Notes under the pieces: model-generated
What the model was told of the DNA's origin: nothing
Database searches by the model: none
Seen by the model: only the letters and a program-made list of their open reading frames with translations
Shown: in pieces, positions 54,749 to 64,000 of the stretch
Numbering within the stretch: the stretch's first letter is position 1
How the letters are laid out: each line of letters begins with the position of its first letter
Translations under genes and position numbers: made by a program
Origin: Hydractinia symbiolongicarpus
Taxonomy: Eukaryota > Cnidaria > Hydrozoa > Anthoathecata > Hydractiniidae
Assembly (NCBI RefSeq): GCF_029227915.1
Contig: NC_079889.1
Location: 7,314,001-7,378,000, forward strand
DNA length: 64,000 nt
Direction of reading: 5' to 3'

Positions 54749-54814
54749 TTTTCAAGAAAAGGGGAAACAAAGCATCAGAGACTTCTACTCATGTACCTGA
54801 AGATGCCCAAGAAG
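54749..54814 (+). CDS. C2H2 zinc-finger protein, coding exon 3
   Basis: 66 bases between ACTTTCAG and GAAG|GTAACT, giving FFKKRGNKASETSTHVPEDA, a short basic then Ser/Thr linker. Phase is kept on both sides. Confidence 0.55.
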
Positions 54815-55052
54815 GTAACTGTCAGCTAAATTCTTTTTACTACATGGAAATCTCCTGTGTTGCTCCTGCATACTGAACTATTTTGCTATTACACTTTTAT
54901 GCTTTGTTTCCGAAACGAATGAAAATGAAGAAATAGGAAGTCAAGAAGTTAAACTCGTTATTTTTTGTTATAACATGTAATCAAAAGTAGTGCCTATGCT
55001 CTGATTCCCGTGCTGTCATACTTTGTCTTCCAAACCTTTTTTCACTTCTTAG

Positions 55053-55102
55053 ACAATTTACTAACCCGGGGCGATGCAAACACATCAACAAAATCAATAG
55101 CG
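55053..55102 (+). CDS. C2H2 zinc-finger protein, coding exon 4
   Basis: 50 bases between CACTTCTTAG and GCG|GTAAGT, giving NLLTRGDANTSTKSIA. The downstream junction is phase 0. Confidence 0.55.
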
Positions 55103-55253
55103 GTAAGTAGTATTAGAGCTCTTTCTCTGTCTTTCTCTCTCTTTCTCTCTTCTTATCCATGCATATTTTTGCGCTACTTTTCAACATTGGGCTAGAAAAT
55201 CTTTTCCATAAGGTTATACGAGTTTAAATAAATATTAACACTTCATTTAATAG

Positions 55254-55940
55254 GTTCGCGAAGCAAAACAATGCCCTGCTTGCTCTGTGACTGTTCCTAA
55301 CTTGCCCAGACACATGCGAAAAGTGCATAAAGGAAGGGATGCAAAAGCTAAGCACGTGACAGCGTCTCACTTACTTAGAAAGGTATACTCCTGGAAAGGC
55401 CAAACAATAAGCCGACGAAAGAGTAAATCCAGTGTAAAAAAATCTTCGTCTAGCAAGGATTACCATGTAAAACGGCACTGTCCTGTAGCTGGTTGTTTTG
55501 CCGTATGCGTAAAGATGTACGAACATCTTTCGCTATGCCACCATCTCGAAAAAGAGGAAAAGGACCAGCTGCTATCAGTAGCCAGAGCCTTCAAGCCTGG
55601 AGACGTGGAAGATAGAGGCTTGGAAACGTCAACGAATGAGTTAATTGGCGGGGACTACCAATCTGAATTTATAATCAATACCTGCGATGCTCAAGATCAA
55701 CAGTCTTCTGAGCACACTGAACAAGTTGACGCTGCCGCCAATGAATTGGAAGTTAATGCACCTGGAGAAGTAGACCGCGCAATGTCTCTTTTCCTGGCAT
55801 ATATGATGTCGCCAGATGGAGGTCGTCGGGAAAATAAGTCTGCCATCCAAGTTGTAACAGAAGTTAGATCAGTCGTTGATAAAATCGGTGCACGCATTTT
55901 TATAGGAATGAAAGATGCGCGCACACTAAAGTATTCCTAA
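55254..55940 (+). CDS. C2H2 zinc-finger protein, last coding exon
   Basis: 228 residues after acceptor TTTAATAG, ending at TAA 55940. Two zinc-finger-like sites: CPACSVTVPNLPRHMRKVH (C-x2-C-x9-H-x5-H) and CPVAGC...HLSLCHH. The rest is acidic and Ser-rich and ends MKDARTLKYS. Probably nuclear and nucleic-acid binding. A domesticated or still mobile transposon protein is possible but not shown. Confidence 0.65.
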   Translation, partial: VREAKQCPACSVTVPNLPRHMRKVHKGRDAKAKHVTASHLLRKVYSWKGQTISRRKSKSSVKKSSSSKDYHVKRHCPVAGCFAVCVKMYEHLSLCHHLEKEEKDQLLSVARAFKPGDVEDRGLETSTNELIGGDYQSEFIINTCDAQDQQSSEHTEQVDAAANELEVNAPGEVDRAMSLFLAYMMSPDGGRRENKSAIQVVTEVRSVVDKIGARIFIGMKDARTLKYS

Positions 55941-56850
55941 TTTTTTACCATTGCCGGTCTAAAATTATTCTTAGCTTTCTCTTATGCTTAATATTGCTCT
56001 GGATACAGACATCATCATAAATAAGGAAAAGTTTAGTAAAAAGGAAAAAAAACTTGAATATATTAAGATATTTGTAAGTTTTGAGTAAATTACAGCATAT
56101 TCTTATATTATATAGCGTGTAGTCTTTGTTATTATGCTTGTGTTCGATTTTGTATTATTTTACTTTACGATGATGATTTTTTGGTGCTTTTCTGGTGTTT
56201 TTTTGCCAATTTGATATTTGCTAGAAAAAAAACGTTTGAAAATAACTTTAACTTCTTTCCTTGTCCCATTTAAACAAAAGTATTTATCGTCAAAGATTGG
56301 AAATGGATAATTGAACTTTTACGATGAATCATGATTCCAATTACTCGTTTTTATACGAAACACGCATCAAGTTTGAGTTTTACAGCTACTTTTAACTGGG
56401 AACTGGTCAACTATTGAAAATACTAAAAACTAAAGTTTTAAATTCGCAGGGCTCTTTCTGAAAAGAATTTAAGGGTACAAGAAAATGCAGACTCAACATA
56501 AAATATGTTTCTCCTAATGAAAATGTGTAGCATCCAACGTCGTTTAGGCCCCAGTCCAAATATCTCAAAGTTCAAATAAGCGCCTGTATTCTATTAAGCG
56601 CGCCTGAAAAAATTTATAAGTGCCTGCGCCCGTGTAAAAAATCGAAAATTTATAACGCTTCCAGGGTGCCCTCTTAATGTGTTTTTTTACTAACTAGCCA
56701 ATACAATTTTTTAACTAAATAATTTACATATCATTTTAACAGTTAAATTGTCAATTTTAATAACCTTCCAAGTTTAAAAATCTAAGAAGTCATACACACA
56801 TGTATCCACGTTAGGGTGAGTATGAGTTCTGAAAATTAAACAGGGGGTAA
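55941..56850. other. Downstream of the zinc-finger gene
   Basis: Around 56570-56650 strings such as AATAAGCGCCTGTATTCTATT and TTAAGCGCGCCTG resemble MITE ends with GCGCTTATT motifs. Otherwise featureless. Confidence 0.35.
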
Positions 56851-56854
56851 TCCA

Positions 56855-57396
56855 TACCGTAATTCCTCTTTTTAGCCCCCGGGGCTTATTAAATTCTGCA
56901 GGTTTTAGACGGGGGCTTAATAGAAGGGGGGGGGCTAAAAAAAGGGAGGGGGCTAATTAAAAATTGAATTTTAAACACAATATCTATTTTTCAAATTAAT
57001 ACATAATGTTAACTTTACCTGTTTTCGTCTAACAGAAGAAATTCTACGTCTTCCGTGCACCGCTTCCGTGCCTGTGCCTGTGCCTAGTGCCTGGAACATA
57101 CACAGCACGTTGTAAAAAAAAAGGAACCACAGATATTTTGCACACAAAACTTGGGGAGAAAAAATTAAAGCTGCAGCATATGAATATCATTGTCTATGAC
57201 GTTAAATCCACGAATAATATCGAATTTCTTTGACTACTTTAATTTGTACTTTTATTTTTATTATTCATTTTTTTTTTGGGGGGGGGGGCTGAATAAAGGG
57301 AGGGGGCTAAATAAATTTTAGAGTCGCTGGAGGGAGAGGGCTTATTAGAAGAGGGGGCTAAATAAAGGGAGGAGGCTAAAAAGATGAATTACGGTA
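56855..57396. mobile_element. MITE with TACCGTAATT ends (542 bp)
   Basis: Left end TACCGTAATTCCTCTTTTTA, right end as its inverse with 23 of 26 bases matching. The interior is built of GGGGGCTAATAAA/GGGGGCTTATTA repeats in both halves. The terminal TA could be a TA target duplication. Confidence 0.75.
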
Positions 57397-58767
57397 TTTC
57401 AGTTGTTTCGGTCAAGAATATAATACACGCAAATGATATATTTTTGTGCTCCTAAAAATTGGTTTGAATAAACAGATTTATCCATTGCCAGCTATGGTCA
57501 CCCATCGCTGGACTAAATATAGGTAAAAGTTGACTTACGCTGTATAGTCAGAGACAGACATAAATCCAGGAACATATTAAAACCCTATTGCGCAAAAAGA
57601 TGTTAATAACAAGAGGGCATAAACTGTTTTAGCTAATCATCGCAACCAACACCCACAATTAGAGAACTTTCAAGAAAAAAAAGCTAGTATATCAAGAATT
57701 ACGAAAAATACGAGCTGATGTTTTTGAAATGGACGTGGCATCTTACCTGTTGCAAAAAATCCAGGACCATTGAATAGGACGCTCCTATGTTATCTACAAA
57801 AGTATCCCAGATAGGACATTTTTGTCCTACCTAGGGTTAAAAGGGTCCAAATGTCCAGGCAAAATAAAAAAGAAATTAAAAAAAAATATTTTTGTGCTCC
57901 TGAAATTGGATATTTCAAGTTTTACAGGTTTTTAATTAATGTCAGCAAACCGGCTGCTCTAAAAGTTGTTTATACCTTGTCTATCTGATTAAGAAGTAAC
58001 AAATCTCCCCGATTTTGTAAAATTAGTTTACAGTTTTTTGAAAAACAAAATTTATGTCTATTACATTGATTTCCACTCAGGGTTATATAAAGAAAAAGGT
58101 AAACTCCAAATATTACTTTTAAAAACAATGCAAAACACGAAAATACGCTATCCATACATCTCTTAAAAACCGGGGAGATTTGCAACGCAAGCCTAAATAT
58201 TTCCATTCTTTAAAAAAAGGACAATAAAATCAAAAATATCAAAGCTAACGCCGCAATATTTTGAAGTTACCAAGCCAGATAATTGAATGTAATGTATGCA
58301 AAATTTCTCGATCTTTACTCAATGGGAACATATTTAAATACTTGTTACAACTTGTAAAACGTTTTTTTAAATTTTGTTATTACAACGCCAAAAATGTTCA
58401 GCAGAGAAAAACATTAACCCTACTTTCTGTTCAAGTTGAATTTAGTGACCAAAAACGCGACCGTGTGGAATTTAGTGGATAGTTATTTTCTAACAACTTA
58501 AGGATGCTCAACACGACCAATTTTATTTTTATCAAAATTTGGGCATTTTTAGGGCCTAAAAACAGTTTGGGGGAGATTTGCTACTTCAACAACTTTGGAA
58601 AGCTATAACTTTGCTACAAATTCAATAAGGTAAAAAAGCTTAATTGTTTTATGATCGTTAAAGTTTTCTTGATTATTTGCATCATCTAATCCGTTTCTTA
58701 GTTGCAAGCGCGAAGCTTTAAACGGCATTATAACTTTGTGTAGCAAATCTCCCAGAGTTGCATCTAC
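57397..58767. other. Intron sequence with scattered GGGGAGATTTGC motifs
   Basis: No exon recognised. Copies of AAATCTCCCC, GGGGAGATTTGCAAC, GGGGAGATTTGCTAC and TAGCAAATCTCCC occur at about 58004, 58168, 58570 and 58740. Confidence 0.5.
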
Positions 58768-59687
<920 letters not shown>

Positions 59688-60032
59688 GTGCATATTTTAC
59701 ATGGCTAGCCTCACAAATATCGAGGGATATACCCTGTCTATTATTTCCAGGAGGGGCCATGGCGTAGATGGAGAGTCGAGTATTTAATGCTCATTTTGAG
59801 CTACGCAGACCCAATTAGAGCCCGCGCTCTACTAGACAACTCCCGGCAACATCCAACGGCCCACACAGTGTGCCATCTTCCCAATTTAACATTCACTGGC
59901 CCATGTTGAATCGCCGTCAAGAGGAATCGAACCCCTGTCTCCCGCACAGAGTAGGAGAGCTATAACCACTAATCTACGGCGCCACATAACCACTAATCTA
60001 CGGCGCCACATAACCACTAATCTACGGCGCCA
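59688..60032 (-). mobile_element. tRNA-derived SINE, copy 2, with triplicated 5' end
   Basis: Minus-strand copy of the 50499 SINE with high similarity from the tRNA head to the tail, lacking about 35 bases after ATGTTA. The first 24 bases (GTGGCGCCGTAGATTAGTGG plus TTAT) occur three times in tandem at 59975-60032. Its tail is the giant tetranucleotide tract. Confidence 0.85.
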
Positions 60033-60174
60033 CAAGCTAGCTGGGATGTGTGTGTGTGTGGAATTAATAATGGTTTTGATTCTTCTCAAAATGTTAAAAC
60101 TTAGTGTCTTTGCTCTGAGGAGTGAATTCTCTTTAATTTCGCTAAGAAATATTTATTTATTTTTCACTGTTTAG

Positions 60175-60478
60175 GTCCGAATCATCTGGAAATTGCTTGT
60201 TTAGCTCCATATCCTTATGTCTGGTAGGTGATAATAGTTTGACGCAACAGTTAAGGCTACTTGCTTGCATTGAACTTTTTGTCAATTTTGAGTATTATAG
60301 TTCTCACCCCAATTTATTTGTTGACAAATATCCATATTTAAGTCCATCAAATATTTTAGCAATGTCAGTATCTCATGCTGCTGTTGCAGGGACTATGGGG
60401 TTACTCAGTTGTCATTTTATCCTGCATTCATTTTTATTCATATCAAACCATTTCATTGCAATATTCATTATCATTTAA
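60175..60478 (+). CDS. OTU-like cysteine protease domain exon
   Basis: After acceptor CACTGTTTAG the frame reads SESSGNCLFSSISLCLVGDN, then LTQQLRLLACIELFVNFEYY and PSNILAMSVSHAAVAG. G-N-C-L-F with the catalytic Cys, a following G-D/N and an L-R helix are the start of an OTU fold, as in OTU deubiquitinases and vertnin-like proteins. The Asp usually before GNC is Ser here. The true 3' exon end is unknown; the open frame closes at 60478 and the last 30 residues look unlike the family. Confidence 0.55.
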
Positions 60479-61050
60479 TTGAAAACTGTCAAGAAATAGT
60501 AGAACATAGTTGCAGTTGTCAAGTTATCCTGTATTTTTTAAATATAAATATGCCAATGACAGCTAAATTTTTCTCTATTTTTTCCTCATCATTGTATCTT
60601 GTTATCTTAATTCTTTACTTCTTTTTTATTTGGCTGTCCATGTCTGGATGACATTTTTTGTTATCCTAGGCATGCTGATGAGCTCTGATATTGAGCGAAA
60701 CGGCCTATTAACATCTATAAATTATATGAGATCTTGTTTCTTTCGTTCATAGGCTTCATATATAACAATAGAAACTCAGCAAGAAAGAGAAGCAACCAAA
60801 CAACATTGTTGAAAAGATGACACGGTAACGATTTTCGTTTTATGCTGTATGAATGACAAATAGCCTTTTTATTTTCAAAATAATTTACAATTTAGATGCG
60901 GGAATGTTGTTTTCAGACAATCTAGGATCCTCCAATGTTTAAAAATTTTCTGGGCCCTCAGGCCCAACCATGGTGGGCCTTCGCGTGTCACTAATATAAG
61001 TACATTTTACGACGGGGTACATCAGAAATCCTATATCCGCCCCTGTATCA
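60479..61050. other. Downstream sequence, one weak exon candidate
   Basis: A stretch at about 60753-60827 lies between GTTCATAG and CACG|GTAACG and could be a small exon ending in a stop. Otherwise no feature. Confidence 0.3.
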
Positions 61051-61064
61051 TACGTCTTGTTGGA

Positions 61065-61145
61065 ACTTGAAAACCCGCGGACGTTTTAGGCGTTCTGTGA
61101 TTTTCATTCATTCTGAACTTTAAAACCCGCGGACGTTTTAGACGA
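61065..61145. repeat. Two copies of a CCCGCGGACGTTTTAG motif
   Basis: ACCCGCGGACGTTTTAG occurs at about 61073 and 61125; related copies lie near 48423 and 48447. Confidence 0.75.
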
Positions 61146-61372
61146 ATCGACATTTTGCCTAAGATCGCCCCGGGTTTGCTTATTTGAGTAAAATATAAAA
61201 TATCGATAAAACGCCGCGTCGTCATGAAGTCGAAATCGGCGGATGCCAAAAATAAATTTATAAAAATAAATAATTTTTTTATAGATTATTCATCTATAGA
61301 ATTCTTTTTCTCTAGTAGGTCACAAAATTAGGCTTAGGCAATTGCCTAGGCTGCCTAACCCTAGATCCGCCC

Positions 61373-62700
61373 CTGTGAGCTGCCCAACGAGACAACCGCC
61401 CTTTAACGTCCTCTGGTGGTTAGAACAGCTTAAAAATCAAAACCCTTGAACGAGTTGTTGATAAACGCCTAACTTCTCATTCTTACTTTAAGTCACGTGA
61501 ATTTTACTTTTCTTTGTACAACTTACAAGAATTACAAACATCAAATTTTCTTATTTTTTTATTTAAATTAAGTTTTACAATTACGTCTTAAATATTACAT
61601 AAAATCATGGACGGAATTGAGTTTCTTCAGTGCTGGGTATAGTAGATGGATATTTGATACCAAGTTTTGCCGTTGCAGCTAAAATATAAAAACCCATGAA
61701 TGTAACCTGAAAGCGTTTGCGGCATTTTTTGTACGAAAATGCGAAATCGAAGATCGTAAATAAAAGCAGCATTGTTTATCAAATTAGTCACAGTTAATTC
61801 CGCTACTGCATTGTTTTTTAAACCAATCAGCTTCATTTTATGACAATTTAAACCAATCAGGATGTTTTAAAATCATAACAAACTTTTAACGTACATGTAG
61901 CTACATGTGAGCGATGTGAGGCGAAGTAAACTTTATTTGAAAACTAAAGTTTGAAAAATTTCAAAACTATATTCACTGAAATCTATAAAGCTAACAAAAA
62001 CAAATAAATTGCTTAACCCCTTTGGTATAGAAGATGTAAAAAACTCAACGAAATTTTTAAACTTTCTTCCTATTCAAAATGTCAAAATGTTACAACTTTT
62101 TGCTAATGTAACTTGAATTTATCCAGGGAAAACTTTCCACTCTTTTCAACAGCTTGATCAATCTTTACGACCATCTTTTTGTGGGCAGAGACAAGATTTT
62201 ACCTTCTACTGGCGTCGATAATTATTGGTATGGAAATATCATTGGGTGTAGGAAAAAAATCCATCCTTAAACTAAAAAAAACAGAGACTAAAATTTTAAA
62301 ATGAAATACTTACAAAACCAAAAAACGAAAGTCAAATATGGCATCAAAACCAAAATTAATTATAAAATTTGATTAGGATTCCTGAAATGTAATTAGATAT
62401 CAAAATTCGCACACTTCACTTGTCAAACTCAAGTAGGGATGAGAGCTCACAAACAAAGCTAAATACTTATATTTCATCTCGGCTGTTTCATCCGCAACAT
62501 CGTCGGCCGTACATTTAAAATTTAGGCACCAGACGAAAATTTCTTCAGCAAGACATAGCATTTAAATCCAAAATTTGGCACCAGACGACCAGTGCCAGCG
62601 ACACCACCGAGAGTCGTCTGGCGCATGCGCAATTGTATGCGCAACTTACGGCTCTTGGAAATGTACCCTGGAGGAACTTGGGTCATCTACCGTACTATAG
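61373..62700. other. Intergenic AT-rich sequence
   Basis: The string CTAGATCCGCCCCTG near 61360 resembles a hAT-type MITE end. The rest has no recognised feature. Confidence 0.35.
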
Positions 62701-62702
62701 TA

Positions 62703-63005
62703 GGTGGGTCTCCGTTTACAATGTTCGCAGATAGAGCCACATCCGCATAGTTTGCAGTGCGTTCTCATATTTTGCGGATATTTCCACCAGCGCAGGCTTT
62801 ACATGTGTACCCTATTCTATTATATGCGTATAGAGCTAGCACCACATAGTGTTCATTCAATCTTTCCCTGCCATGTTTGGATATCCCGCCACATCCGCGG
62901 ACTTCGCAGTGTGATTTCCTTATCCCATGTGGATATATTTGACTAACACCTCATGGCGTGCAATGTAATCTTTGTCTACCATATGGGCACTCGTTGCGTT
63001 TGTTT
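62703..63005 (-). pseudogene. Cys/His zinc-repeat fragment of a Polinton HNH-type protein
   Basis: On the minus strand, fragments in shifting frames read NECPYGRQRLHC, then PHGIRKSHCEVRGCGG and HGRER, then YTCKACAGGN, then HCKLCGCGSICEHCKRR. This is the C-(P/E)-H-G-(R/K)-x-R-x-x-C-x-x-C-G-G repeat found N-terminal to HNH domains in Polinton proteins. Several stops and shifts show decay. Confidence 0.6.
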
Positions 63006-63442
63006 GCTGGCTTTAAACTATTCAACAACCTAATACATTTCCTTGTCCGTTATCCATTTATCTTGATACAGTAATAGTCTATAGATAAAGAGTGTTTACA
63101 CGCTGTACATTTTTTAGTCTTTTCAATTTTTTTAGGCCTCTAAGGCTGAAAATACTACTCAGATAATAGTTATGCGTAGTTCTCTCTATTTTCAGGTAAA
63201 ATACTTGCAGGAATCCACCCCTCTTTTACAGCCATCACACGAGTTGTTTGCCCAACTGCAACCCTGTCATCTTTAAGAATCCTCTACATTAAGCTTTGCC
63301 GAGGGTCTTGTGATGCCCATGATCTTCTTTCCTGCAAGGGTATCCGAAAGTAAGACCTACATTTACGTACAGCGTATCTGCTAAGGAGAAGGCAAAACTT
63401 TTTATTATTAATTAAATTTTATTAAAGCATTTATTATAAGGC

Positions 63443-63780
63443 TTAATTCATTTTAGAAATGGATAAATCGTCAGATTTTTCGCATTGGGGAGATAAGTTT
63501 CCAGCCATTGTGCTAAGTACGGACTGATCTCTGCCATTTGTATCTGAGGATAGCGCAAAATTATACCATACACCTACGCTTATCGCTGGTACGGCTAATG
63601 CTACCACTCCTGCCCCTACACCTACGCCATAGTACACGGTTTTGGACTTACTAACTACATGACCACTTGATGAGGTACTCTTACCCTAGTTCTTAAGTAC
63701 TTTGTCCTTGTTCTTGCGATTATATTCCATTTCATACCAGCAGCAACACGACCTTTATTTTTCTTTGTAAAAACCTGCAT
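63443..63780 (-). pseudogene. Membrane protein of a second Polinton remnant
   Basis: From ATG 63780: KKNKGRVAAG, then in a shifted frame EMEYNRKNKDKVLKN, a TAG, SKSKTVYYGVGVGAGVVALA and a continuing hydrophobic helix. The layout equals the 40965-41273 protein (RVA-x-G block, Lys-rich helix, Ser hinge, Gly-rich membrane helix). Confidence 0.55.
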
Positions 63781-64000
63781 TCACTTTATATTCACTTTAC
63801 AGAGGAATCCCTCTATAAAATCAAACCTTTCATCATATCCTCCAATTAATTTTGACTGAAAATCCACCACCTTTATTTTCTTTCTCTGACTCTTTCACCT
63901 TCCTGGATAACTTCGCATGCTTGAGCGTATGTCCCAGCAGCAGCGCAGGTACTAAGAATTTGCATTACACCAAGAAAATGCAGTACACAAGAACACTCAG
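63781..64000. other. Right edge, probably continuing Polinton remnant
   Basis: No clear gene; the remnant may continue beyond the window. Confidence 0.3.

Overview
The window looks like a repeat-rich, AT-rich stretch of an invertebrate nuclear genome, most likely a cnidarian. This is inferred from spliced genes with GT/AG introns, AATAAA signals, a class C GPCR-type ligand-binding domain, a 12.7 kb Polinton/Maverick, Helitrons, a Ty1/copia element and a tRNA-derived SINE. No bacterial gene organisation is seen. Species is not determined.

Layout. 0.5-1.3 kb: a 179-bp tandem repeat with perfect palindromes at its head. 2.7-5.6 kb: a broken Ty1/copia element, ended by a 740-bp TTAA-flanked (piggyBac-type) MITE. 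6.3-7.7 kb (minus) and 8.8-11.1 kb (plus): two decayed copies of one reverse-transcriptase element that carries a zinc and nuclease-like C-terminus. 8.6-15.0 kb: a head-to-tail run of non-autonomous Helitrons. 15.4-16.9 kb: a DNA transposon with ACGTCG-rich ends and possible captured exons.

18.05-24.43 kb (minus): the first four coding exons of a GABA-B-receptor-like protein (signal peptide, Thr-rich linker, periplasmic-binding-like ligand domain). The exons are all phase 0, and the rest of the gene is not recognised here. 24.4-34.9 kb has no convincing gene but holds Helitron and MITE relics, two further DNA transposons with structured ends, and an interleaved set of long inverted repeats.

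34.96-47.63 kb: a Polinton/Maverick bounded by 66-bp inverted repeats that match at about 94%. It carries SAP-domain genes reading inward from both ends (one with DUF4116-like repeats), a small Cys-rich protein, a coiled-coil/membrane protein, a penton-like minor capsid protein, a retroviral-type integrase, a packaging ATPase, small membrane proteins, a zinc/HNH nuclease and a protein-primed DNA polymerase B. Most genes contain stops or frameshifts, and no major capsid gene is visible, so this is a dead copy. A second Polinton remnant lies at 62.7-63.8 kb.

49.4-60.5 kb (plus): an OTU-like gene whose first exon (49.4 kb) joins in phase to an exon at 60.2 kb. A separate five-exon C2H2 zinc-finger gene (52.96-55.94 kb, 444 codons) sits inside its intron on the same strand. 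The same intron holds two SINE copies, one with a pure tetranucleotide tract of about 919 bp, plus a MITE and a tRNA-like gene.
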